Of a DNA stretch of 64,000 nucleotides, positions 1 through 11,541 are shown piece after piece (position 1 is the first letter of the stretch; each line of letters starts with the position of its first letter). The position numbers were made by a program, and so were the translations under genes. The notes beneath the pieces are model-generated. The model searched no databases. It was not told the DNA's origin and saw only the letters and a program-made list of their open reading frames with translations. Source of the stretch: Lumbricus rubellus (taxonomy: Eukaryota > Annelida > Clitellata > Crassiclitellata > Lumbricidae); NCBI GenBank assembly GCA_945859605.1, contig OX243820.1, positions 33,095,328 to 33,159,327 on the forward strand, read 5' to 3'.

Positions 1-618
1 ATACATGCATGCACAATAAAGACAGAGACCTATATAATTAGCAAAGAATAACTTCAATGAGGAGTTAACCCTTTACCCGTTTGCCCCGAGAATATCCGCT
101 GAAAACATGGACTTAACAGGGAAAAAAATGAACGGGTAAAGGGTTAATGCACAGAGTAACACAACAAGGAGCTTAGTCAAATAAGCAAAATCCCAAAATA
201 CACCCGTTCTGGACTAGAGCAACTCCTAGTGTCGCCTGGCTCTGGCTGGCTACACCAGGCTGGAGCGCCCCTACTGGACTCGAGCTTCTCCAAGCGATGT
301 CCTGTGCTTGCCCACTTCACGGGACTCGAGCACCTTCTAGCCGTGTGATTGATGGCTGCACTCTAGTCGTCCATCCCTCTGACCTCCTCCATTCTTTTTG
401 TCGCCACCTAGCCAAGCGCCTCTTCAAGGTATGCTGGCAAAGCCTGGCAAGCATTATACTAATGTTGCCTTCATTACAGAAATCTCTCTTGTGATTAATT
501 AATCGCTCACCTCTACATCAGAATCAACCAACTACTTACAAACCCACAACTACCAAGTCACAGGACATTTTACTGTAAGATATCATATGCAAAATTTTGC
601 CGAACATGAACTGCATAC
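1..618. other. VIRMA intron or downstream sequence, no exon seen
   Basis: This lies 3' of the fourth VIRMA coding exon on the minus strand, so it should be intron 4 of that gene. I looked for the next conserved VIRMA block (a Leu-Arg-Gly-Trp-Tyr motif in the human protein) and did not find it. It holds one small TTAA-bounded palindrome at 65-147. The 65-codon plus-strand frame at 297-494 resembles no protein I know. Confidence 0.5.
65..147. mobile_element. TTAA-bounded miniature palindromic element, copy 1
   Basis: The sequence starts TTAACCCTTTACCCGTT and ends AACGGGTAAAGGGTTAA, so the ends are an almost perfect inverted repeat of about 17 bp. Both ends carry TTAA, the target of piggyBac-type transposases. 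The interior is shared in inverted orientation with copy 2 at 14788-14866 (GCCCCGAGAATATCC and its complement). Similar ends occur at 31026-31096 and 33262-33331. It encodes nothing. Confidence 0.6.
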
Positions 619-2494
619 CTTGATATCAGGCTTCATCTGAATGTCAACATTTGCCTCGTATTCCAGCCTGCAACAGTTAAAAACAACGCTGTTAGAAGTT
701 TTAGAAAATGCACAGCATTAAGTAACAACATAAAAATCATCAAAGGCTTCATAAGCAACAAAAAGGGCTAATAATCCTGTGATCATCTGTTCATGAATTG
801 TAATCATACTGCGATGTGGCAGGTTGCAGATAATAAACAGAGATCATTATCATAATGAATACATGTATGAGCATAATACATTAAATATGCAATCTGCAGA
901 CTACAGGTAAACAACTAAACATGGAATCTAAATTTAATGCAGTGCGAGCATACAACTTCACAATAGCCTAGACATGCTACTGTACAAGGCTCGTAAAAAG
1001 TCTGCGATTTCCATGTATGTGTGTACATAACATACTGGGTCGTAACAGACATGAAAGGAAATTTAGTTAGACTGTGCAGACATGAACAACACACATACAG
1101 ACAGCCATACACATACAATGACAATTGAAGAAGCTCAACTTACAATCCCAGTTTCTCAAACGTTGATGCATTTGGCTTGCTGAGGTTGTTGACAAACAAC
1201 TCCAACTTGAATGAAGAAGGATTTGTTGCTCTAAAATATAAAAAAAACAGTGCAACAAATCATAATTAATAACCAACCATACACAGGCAGTGGCATGATG
1301 ACTAATTAATTATAAATTTTCTGGTTCTGATATTTGCTATTCTTCTTTAAATTTTCCATTTTCCCCCCGCCATCAATAGCCAAACTCTACCTTAAAAATG
1401 AGGCATGAGTAAAATGCCCAAACTTCAATTTAAAATATTACACAATAAAACAATACACACCGTCTGTTTATCTGTTTCAAATTTAATTCAATTTTGAACA
1501 TTGTTGCTAAGGAATTCCGCACTTCAAAATTAAACAAAACTTTACAAGTACTTCTCACGAAAACTATAAATGAGATTTTTACTCACAACTTCGGACATGA
1601 AAATGATATTAAAAACGTTTTACAGAAGAGACTTCACTCTATGGTATATGACATGTTTTTAAAATCAAGTTAAACCTGGCTTGGTCAGATTGGTCATAAA
1701 CCTAGCTCTTCGAAAAATGTGAGTACCTTACCCAAGTCTAACGCCTCCTGGAACATCGGCAATGATCCTCGTTCCAAGTGGAACGACGCGGATTTCATGA
1801 ACGACCACCGCGCACGGAAACTGAACAAGGTCAAGATTAAGATCCTGTTCAACAGATGAAAACAATGATCAACGTTTGATAAATGATGGAAGAAAAATCA
1901 ACTCTCCTTAATACGTAAAACAAAGAAATGCTGCACTTGACATTGCCAATCTCCAAAGTTAACACTCGACCATACAAAAGAACTTAAAAAGTAATGAGTA
2001 ATAATCTGTGCTTGAAGGCCTTGTTGAAGGTCTCGTATACAGTGGGGTGCATGACAAACTTGTGTCAATCTACGAAAATGAAATTCCGTCAGGGTATCGT
2101 GAGTGTTGGTTAGGTTCAGGTTAGGCGTCGTGGGGGTCGGTTAGGGTTAGTTTAGCCATTAGAAGCTCTGGCGGATTGATATCAAAAGACACTGTGTATT
2201 TTTCGCCCCTTGATAGTACATGATCGCCTCTGTCAGTCCCAGAATGAATTTGCGAAGAAGCACAAATCTAAGTCTATGGTATGTTTCCAAATATGCTTCA
2301 GTTTCTATCCCAGCCCTGGAAAGACGAGCTCCGACCGTGCACCATCAGTCAATGACATGTCATCATTATAAACAATAACGAAACATAGATTTGTTTCTAA
2401 CAATGTTATAAAACGGGTCATTTACTTCAGAATTGTCTGGGTGTGAAAAAGTGTCGAAAAATAACAATTCCATTTGATCGTCGTTCGCCGACAT
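619..2494 (-). CDS. VIRMA: VIRMA (virilizer-like m6A methyltransferase subunit), N-terminal exons, partial
   Basis: Four minus-strand coding exons are visible: 2426-2494 (ATG at 2494), 1732-1844, 1144-1230 and 619-667. All borders are GT-AG and the phases (0, 2, 2, 0) join without a frame break, giving the first 106 residues. Recognition rests on the start MSANDDQMELLFFDTF, on VQFPCAVVVHEIRVVP in exon 2, and on LELFVNNLSKPNASTFEKLG in exon 3. These match in order the human VIRMA amino terminus (MELLFLDTF, RFPCVVYINEVRVIP, LDLFFNNVSKPSAPVFDRLG). VIRMA is the large scaffold of the nuclear METTL3/METTL14-WTAP complex that deposits N6-methyladenosine on mRNA. The gene runs off the left edge. It is divergent from RNF31, with about 2.3 kb between the two start codons. 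No sign of decay. Confidence 0.88.
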
Positions 2495-3549
2495 TTTGGA
2501 TTCAGAAACCGGAAACTAGGTTCTCGTTTGCATAGATATATATGCTCGTTTGGCTTAAAATAATTATTTTTAAAAACCAAAACAGAATGTTTTTAGCGCT
2601 ACACTTAAGGCAGTCGCTATATTTATTAATTATTTTTTTGTTTATTTATTTATTCTATACTCTATAGCCTTATATCAGAGACTGAGACCACGCCCTCGCA
2701 ATTTTGTATTTTCAACCAAAGATGACAGACATTGCATCTGTCGCATTTTGTATAGAGAGCCACCCTACGCTCATTAATTATGACAAAATAATTAGCTCAG
2801 TAGCCTATAAGCATGGAATCATTCTTTTGTAATTTCCGTAATTTTCTTCTCTGAGTCTACGATAGATCCAATAGAATTGGTTAAAGACACTCCTAGGTAT
2901 TATATTCCAATCGATCAGCTGCTTTTTGTACCTGATAGCGGTACGTGCACCCTGGTTTTTACAATCGTATACCCTGGTTTTCAGAGGTGAGTATACGATG
3001 CCATTTTTTACCCGTAGGTGGGTATACGCCATTATTATATACCCGCGTATAGGCCTAGCTATACCTTGAGTAGGCCAATACAGCCAGCTGGTTGTGCTGT
3101 AAGGTGGTGTCACGAATAACTTGCCCACATGGAATGGAATACGAAATGTTGGCCTTAAAGATGCACCAATTGTAACGGAGAGTCGTTAATATTAGTAAGC
3201 GGTGAGAAGAACACTTAATTTAATTTATCGATCACCTTAATATCACTCAACCACGTGCGAATGTTTGACCAGACCTGTTGAACCAGACAGCGTTCTGAAC
3301 TTCTGAGAACTTCACAATTATTGCGCTTGTAAGATTATAATCTCAAAGTAGGCTATTTATAACTTCCTCGTGCAGTTACCCTAGATTAGAATGGGTGAGT
3401 GCTAATTCCAACTTAAAGTTGTGTCAGAAATCCATAATTTATGAAGGTTAATGTGTTCGTTCGGTTGGCATTCATTAAAACTGCATGAACGTTCGTGTGA
3501 GTATATCTATGAGCCCACACTCCCACAGCCTGTATAATTTGTTTTTAAT
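2495..3549. promoter_or_regulatory. Spacer upstream of VIRMA (divergent with RNF31)
   Basis: This spacer, with the SINE and AT-rich DNA up to 4780, separates the two divergent start codons and must contain the VIRMA promoter. I see no confident TATA box or CpG-rich block. Short frames here resemble nothing known. Confidence 0.3.
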
Positions 3550-3767
3550 GTGCACTTGTTATTGCAATTTATAGCGCCCCTCCAAGAGCTCTCTACTCAG
3601 AGGCGCTCCCGAATGCTCGAGCGGACACTGCATTGGAGTTTCACGCCGAAGCGCCGAACAATTGTGAGTGAAGGACTTGCCCAAGGTCCTTACGCGGCGA
3701 GGTGGATTCGAACCTCGAACCTTCCGACTCCAAGGCAACGACGCCACCACTACACCACCGCGCCCGA
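3550..3767 (-). repeat. tRNA-headed SINE, copy A
   Basis: On the minus strand the element begins with a tRNA-like head: a box A-like GGTGTAGTGG (complement at 3747-3756) and a perfect box B GGTTCGAATCC (complement at 3704-3714). It then runs through a shared body (CTTGGGCAAGTCCTTCACTC) and a tail (GAGCGCCTCTGAGTAGAG, then GGGGCGCTATAA). The same order is seen at 16555-16765 and 44742-44966. The head is not a working tRNA gene because no cloverleaf acceptor stem closes. Confidence 0.75.
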
Positions 3768-4780
3768 CAATAATGATATAATTATTACACTTGAAGCGTC
3801 ACCCGATAAAAGTCGGGTGAATCATCGTTTAACCACTATTATCAAGGACCTTGCTATTATGGTCACGCCCCAGAGACTCATAGGCCTAAAGGAGAAGTTT
3901 CTGACTAAACACAATGCGTTTGAGGAAGGCAGGCACTATAATAGGGTCGGTCGTGAGCTGCCTATAACAGTTACACCAAAGGGACCATACGGGCACAGTA
4001 CATTGTGCTTAAGACACGATCTACAAGGCTTGTTGGTGTCTATGTTCAGGTAAGCCCTAAGTATGTCAGGATGTAGATTGCTGTGTTAATCGAATTTGAA
4101 TGTTACAACATGTGCCTGTCTGTTGCGTCAGCAATGGAAGTTTCATAATGTCAATATAAATGATACTTGCTTGGCTGAATCTTTAAACGTTGTGTTTGCT
4201 GTTTGACTTTGGAGTTGTGAGATGCCAGTGATGGCTAAAATAAATATGTGTACAGTGTATGGACAGTTGTTCAGAGTCTTTTACATCGAGAACCTAAACG
4301 CTCTTAGATGTCCAGGGCAAAATATGTTTACAAGTCTGATGTTGAATGAATAAGTGGCCAAATTTATCTGAACCATGCCAGATCTTGCATTCGCAACTTA
4401 TAATTTTGGACCCGCCACCTCAACTATGTGATCGGTGATTGACAGAATTTAATTAATAGCTGAGCATTAATTAAATGTGGTTCCATTTAATTAATAACTG
4501 AGCTGTGAAATATTATAAATGCCAATATAATATAATATAATATTATGCTAACAACAGTAATAATATGTGGTTCCATTTGTTTATTAACTGAGCATTTATG
4601 TTTAATTAATTACTAAAAATTTGCTGTTGCCACACTTGCAAAATATTTAAACCTAACTCTTTTGTAGGTTGACTTGATGTAAGCAAAATTGATTCCTTTC
4701 AAAACGAACACTGATATAATTTTAACCACGTGGACATAACCAAGACGTCATATAGAAAGCGTTTACTTTCACAATCAAAG

Positions 4781-5365
4781 ATGTCTTCCGGTAAGCCTCC
4801 TGTTGCTGTAAAGCCAACAAATATTCAGCTAAACCCAAAGTCTCATCCATTGATCGCAGATACAAAACCGTCAGTTGCAGAATTCAAGAAGAAACTTGCG
4901 ACGATACTAACAAAATTTCCGGATGCTCCAAAGAATGAGGTAACCCTAAATGAATTTCCGGATTCTCCAAAGAATGAGGTAACACTAAATAAATTTCCGG
5001 ATGCTCCAAAGAATGAGGTAACACTAAATAAATTTCCAGATGCTCCAAAGAATGAGGTAACACTAAATAAATTTCCGGATGCTCCAAAGAATGAGGCAAC
5101 ACGTACCCACAGTGTCGACATACAGCTCCCTGCCAGACCAGCTTCCCACCAAGCTGGTCCGGGTGGGCCAATTCGTTCCTGCACTGTTCGCAATGGACAA
5201 GGGAAAAAAAAAACAATTAATGGAATTGAATTGTGTCGTCTAAATTTTGATCGCAGAGCAACTGTGCCGAGCGAAACTATTCGTACTTCTGATTCAGTTC
5301 AAACGAAAGCGAACCAGAAGAATGAAATTGCAAAAACGATGGGCAGGGATTGTCAGAATTCAGAG
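4781..5365 (+). CDS. RNF31: RNF31 exon 1 (as modelled): disordered N-terminal part with 13-residue repeats
   Basis: 195 codons, ending at donor GAG|GTAAGT in phase 0. The start [17 protein letters not shown] is rich in Pro, Lys and Ser. Five tandem copies of a 13-residue unit ([13 protein letters not shown]) follow, then a basic stretch ([13 protein letters not shown]). I see no zinc-finger cysteines and no PUB fold, so this exon does not match any human HOIP domain. It is assigned to RNF31 by strand, by phase agreement with the next exon and by position; this is the weakest part of the model and it could belong to another transcript. Confidence 0.55.
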
Positions 5366-7397
5366 GTAAGTGATTTACTGAGTGCATGATGATTGAAATA
5401 ACGATTGAGCACGTGAATGAATTATGCTTGTGACCAGCTGTTGAGTGCCTCTGAGTAGGCACTCAACAGTTATCGGTTATCTCCCTGGTCTCTATGAGCT
5501 ACTTTATCTTATATGGCTGGACAAGTGCAACAGAGCTTGTTATTACACTGATGCCTGTGATTAACTGTTGAGCAGAGCTCTAGATATGTTGAGACTGTGA
5601 TTACATGGGATAATCTACCCTTCTATCCGTCCTAAAATATTGACTGAAATCTCTTCCATTTGTGTTCCCTCTACTCTCTCACGATGAGCGCGTCTCGCAA
5701 TAGCATGCAATCTAACAGAGACTTTACAGGTTTTCAAATACAATACAATATTTCTAGGGCTTTGTCTTTGGACCCTGTTTCTAAACTGTTTGGTTTACAG
5801 CCTACAGGTGCATAGACAGAAGAAACTTGGGTGACTGGGAGTATTCCTGAGTAGGCAACCTTGAAGGTGTCAGGTGTGCTACATAAAATTGCTGTAATAA
5901 TAGTAAAGAATAAAAAATAATAGCAATAATAATAAATATGTCCATGTCGTTGTGCAGAGTTCAGGTGTATGGTTTCATGTTATGTCTGGTCCAGAGTACA
6001 AACGGTCATCCGGCGGAAGACACCGAAGTCTGGGTCTGCAGTCCGGTATCGATGTTGATGAAGCAGATCCTGGACTCGGTGGAGATGCCAGTCGTTCAAT
6101 TCAACGCTCTTCCAGAAACGGAATTGGTCCATCTGCTGTCTTTGTACAATGAGGATATCGACAAAGCCAGGATCCACTGTATTTCCCAATGGAATGACAC
6201 GGTTAGCATACATGGCTATTGACCTCCCCAGATTCTGACCTGGCACTGAAACTATTGTGGAGTTGCTTTGAAATAATACCGGTGAATGAGCTGGTCTCCC
6301 TGAGATGTGCAACTTTTGCGAGGCCTGAGATATTTTGAAGATTTCCATTTGTATGTATAATTAATTATTGCAGGGTTGATTTGCTGTTGTTGTTATTTGA
6401 AGTTCAGACGTGTATTTCACACAACTGATGTGTTGTACCAAGAACGACTTTAGATAGTTTTTCAGTTTTTCTATTGTTAGAGTAGACACTGATTTGTTTG
6501 TTGAATTTAATTTTTCTTTGCTGAATGTTGCTGTGTTTGTGTGATTGTGTTTTTGAATTGTGAGTTATTCGAGTCAGGAATGTGTTTATTCAATCGACTA
6601 TATATACACGGTGTTCGGGAAAAAACTGAACCTCTCTTATTGATACGATAATTTGTGTAATAATTTGTACATTGTGATAAAATATGGAGAAACTTTAGTT
6701 TAAAGGACAAGAATCAGATAACTATTATTTGTTAGTTATAATGTATGTTCAAAATTTCCTCCTTCGGTCTCAACACACGCACATGTAGAGACGCGCTCGC
6801 CACTGATTAATTGCTGAATCGATAAATCTTGATCAAATTCGTCCCATTCCAGTATTATGCGCTGACGTAGTTCTTCCCTTTTCTTACAAACTTTTTCTTG
6901 AATTACAGATCAGATTTTACAGTACACGAGATTAAGGCTATTTGAAATGTAGCCTACCAAGTTTTCAGGCTATAGTGCATGAACAACTGCCTTGATCGCT
7001 CAAGCCAAGCTTGCATGTTGATCTCCGTTAGCTCAGTCGCTCTATACGCTGTTTGAAACATTTTAAATGACTTCAAGTTTTAACTGGAATAGGATATAAT
7101 TATAAAGACTAGTTAAGTTTATAGTTGGGAATAAAATAGTTTTATTCTCAATAATATTTTTACATGTTTGGTGTTAATTTCTTTATTTCTGGTAGAGGTT
7201 CGGTTTTTTTTCCGAACACCGTGTATATATATATATTTCTAGTTGGCTGCCATCTTGTTCAGCACATTCATGATTCAATTAATTATATAGTTATACTAAA
7301 TTCAACTAGTCTGTATTATAAATCTATGTGATGACGATGATGATGATGGTAGTGGTGGTGGTGGTGGTGGTGGCAGTGGTGATGAACTGATGATGCA

Positions 7398-7481
<84 letters not shown>

Positions 7482-9306
7482 ACATTCTAATATAGCCAAG
7501 TGTCCATCATGGCATTTAGCAATTGTGAGTGAAGGACTTGCTTTTTAAAAGGTCCTAATGCAGATTGCATCTATAATACTGGCATACATACATACATGCA
7601 TAACAAATCCTAACATGCACACACAAGTATATGCATACACACATGTAGGCTACAGCATTCAAAATCACACATGCACACAGTTGTTCGTATATTTATATGC
7701 AGTTGTGTGTGTTTGTGCACGCATGCACGCATGTGTTTTATCCGTATTTGTTGCATTTGAAACAGGTCAACGAACTTCTTGAAAGCACTGGCTACTCGAC
7801 ATCAGACTTCTATCGGAACATTGCCTCTCTCATTTTTTGTAAAGTCGATTTGGATTTTAAAGCCGCTGCGAAGTGCTTAGGAAACGACAGAGTAAAGATG
7901 ATTATCACAAGGCGTGTAAGCAGACTGGAAGAACGGAGTCAGCAGGCAAATCTCACTGTTTTTCACCGCCAGGGCAACAAGGTTGGCATGACGTAAAAGC
8001 AGTTGAAGAACATAAAATGCTGAGACCCCAGGTTTAATCCGCTTGTAGTGGTACTGATATTTTGCCCTCAAAAGCTTCAGTTTGAGCCCATCTGACATAT
8101 TGGGGCTGTTTTTTTACTTCAAAGGCCCTAACTTTAGCTTGTGACATATTGGGGCTGTTTTTTTACTTCAAAGGCCCTAACTTTAGCTTGTCATATCATT
8201 GACTTAATATGGGCAATTTGGTCTCATTGGCCCTAGGTTTGACCCATCGAATTTTTGAGTTACGAGGATATTATTGTCACATGTAGCCACAGTTTTAACC
8301 CATCAACTCTCTGATTCAAACCGGTGTTTCTCTTCTGAGTTTTGAGAAGAGTTGGTTAGTGCTTTTGAGATGTTCTATAAGGGTTACTATGCATAAACAT
8401 CTAGAAGCGTGCACTGGCTGTATCAAGGAGAAGCTATGCAAAATGCTCTTCCTATTTTCTCCATCTCCTTCACTTTACTTACCCTGCCCCTCCCCTACAG
8501 ACCCACACCCTCACCTACCTTCTCACCCCCCCCCCGTTCTTCCTCTGCTCCTTATCCTGTTAATACAGCGTCAGCTCAAACAGTTGGCTTCTGAGAATTG
8601 ATGACGCTATAATCCGCTTCTCAGTAACTGCTGTATTGACACGCAATCGAAAGTTGACGCACAATGCCTTGAGCTCAATGTCGCCTTTCACTTTGTCCTG
8701 TTTTCAGGATTAGGTGTGCCCACTGTGCCTAGTGCTTTACATAACCAAATAATTATAGTTATCCAATGTTTGGATTCAGCTGTCATAAATACTCAGAGCT
8801 ATAAACTTCTATTGGTATCGTATATGACTCGTGGTATTGCAGCTCATGACTCATCGCATTAGGCTTAAAGAGTAGATCAAATTCTATTTTATGAATTACC
8901 GGATTTGAGAACTTGTAAATAGATAAGGCTTAATCCTCTTTTGCAATGATAGAACTTTTATAACGCTAGTTTAATAATGCAGAAGAAGGACTCAGTGAAT
9001 AGATAGTGCATTAAATGTAATAGTAACTATAAAAACAACAACAATATAGACCTGTGACCTCATTTTTGGCTCACGTTTTACGCACCATGTTCCCGAAGCT
9101 ATTAATTTAATGGGTTATGCTGAGTAACACGCCAAGCACAAACTGCAGTGTAGCATCATACATTGACTTTTCAGTTTTATCCCATTTTACTTACAGTTTT
9201 GTTTACTTGCTGTATCATAAGTCTCCTTTACTACCATCTTAATAATTTTTATGTCATTTTTAGCCAATAAATTTGTGTTGACAAGTCCACACTGTGCATC
9301 AATCAG

Positions 9307-9341
<35 letters not shown>

Positions 9342-11506
9342 GGAAAAGCAGTCATTAGTAGTGAGCTGTTGGTACTGTCACTGTAAGTAAAAGGGAATCA
9401 CTGGAATGACTGGTGTCGTTGCCCTCCCCCCCCCATCATCAGCTTTCTTCACAGAAAGGACCTGCAGTGGAATAAAACTATGATGTTGACTATAGTGGAC
9501 TAGAATTCTACTTGAATCGCTTGTTGATCAATGCCTTATGATGAAGGCGCTTTAGAAGTTACTAGATTAGATCTTATTATCATCGGACGATTAATTTGAG
9601 GTCATTTTGTTAATTTTGTTGAATGGGTTTCTTGATTTGTAGAGTTCAGCAATGAATAATCCTGACATTTGGAATGCTATCGTTGAAGATGTCATGGCCG
9701 CCTATGGATGGGAAAACTACCTGGAATGTACAATCGAACAGAAATGCCAGATATGCTGGGAAACAGTCCCGTCGGATGAGGTAATCCACGGCCGTACTTT
9801 AACATTTTAGAAACCCTATTTTGTTTCTTATCAAACCCAATAATTAATCATTTTTGTTTGTCAAATGCATACTAGATTGATTCTACATCAAAATGTATTG
9901 TATTGTATTTTAAAAGGCATTTATAAAGCGCTTCTAATAGGGTGAACCATTCAGAGGTGCTCCGGGTGTGCAAGGCCACAAGAGAAGAAATAGGCTTTGG
10001 CAAAACAGAATGATGAGGAGCCAGCTGGAATTTGAATGTGTTTTGCAATTGGTTTGTCTTATTGAACCGGGGTTGGACTGGGAGCGCTCCTGAGTAGCCT
10101 GGAAACCTTGAAGGAGCGCTATATCAAATTCTCAGTAAATAAATAAATACATAGTACATTTTGCACCTTTACATCTGTAATACTTACTTGTATTGGCCTC
10201 TTTGCAGCTAAAATAGTACATGTAATGGCATATTTACTTACACTGTAATGGCACATGTAATGGCACCTTTACAGCTGTGGTAGTACATGTAATGGCACCT
10301 TCACAGCTCAATGAGAGTACATGTACTGGCACCTTTACAGCTCTGTGAGAGTATATGTACGGGCACCTTTACAGCTCTGTGAGAGTAGATGCAAGGGCAC
10401 CTTTACAGCTCTGTGAGAGACTAATAGTACATGTAATGGTAGCTTTACAGTTGGTAATGAAGCAAGCAAGAGAAGACTGAATGGTGAGTGATGGATCTAG
10501 GTCCTCTAACATACATAATAGAAAAGGATGTGAGTTATGGCAACTGTGTAACTAAGCTGCACCACTATATTACTATTCTTAGAACTGTTAGATTGATGAC
10601 CTGTCACACAGTTTTATGTACATAAGATGAATATCCTCCTTCTCACCTCTCTGAGCACTGACTTTTGTTTGAAGTGCGTAGGTTTAACTGTCAGCAGTTG
10701 ACTAAACGTATGTAAAAGGGGATGACCCATATGTTTTGGTGATCCTTTTAAATAAAGATTCCCATGACCTATCTATTGATGTTATTCATAACGTTAACGA
10801 CGTTGCGCAATTATGTATATCTTTACGTTGACTCATTTTTGGTCAATCTCAATTTTATTTATAACTTGTAATGCTCCTCATGATAATTTTATGAAGGCTG
10901 GTTACATCTCTACAATTTTAAAACTGGGGATTGTTGCAACATTCATTCATTCCAAGAATTTATTTTATATAGCGCCTTTTCAAGAGACCTTGTTAAACTG
11001 CAGACCCAATCTCAAAACTACTTTGTATTTCCAAAATACTACAGTAGCTCGCGTATAAATGAGTTTCTAATGGATAATAAAATTCTGATGTAAAGTATGA
11101 TGAGCAACTTGGATTTACAAGTAATTGCTTTACTAACTTAGCTAGCAATCATTTAAGTTATTTATGAAATCGCTGATGACAGAAGTTGTAGGCTTGTAAG
11201 TTGTAACCTACAGTGGATCTATTCCTTGACTTGTGTAAAGCTTTCATCACTGTAAACCATGACATATTATTTGCAAAATTACACCACTGCAGTATCAGTG
11301 GTATAACTTTAGACTGGTTTGAATTCTGTTTTTTTCATAGTTTTCAACAGGTTTTGAAGCTTGTGAAGGAGCAACATGAAGTGTGATCACTGTTCACTTT
11401 TACGTGGATATGTGGCACATTCACACATATGCTCACTGCCCTGCATACATTATGTATTTACATAATATACACATTACACAATTACACATATTATATGCAA
11501 TTGATC

Positions 11507-11541
<35 letters not shown>

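Noticed and set aside
297..494. 65-codon plus-strand frame near the left edge
   Set aside because: No family resemblance, and it lies opposite the expected VIRMA intron.
3704..3767. tRNA gene
   Set aside because: Box A and box B are present, but no acceptor stem pairs and the same head recurs with a SINE body at two other places.
5952..6152. Second open frame over RNF31 exon 2 (Ser/Gly/Arg rich), which could join in phase 0 using donor TTT|GTACAA at 6144
   Set aside because: Only the other frame aligns with the HOIP UBA and runs into exon 3. This one is kept as an unlikely alternative.
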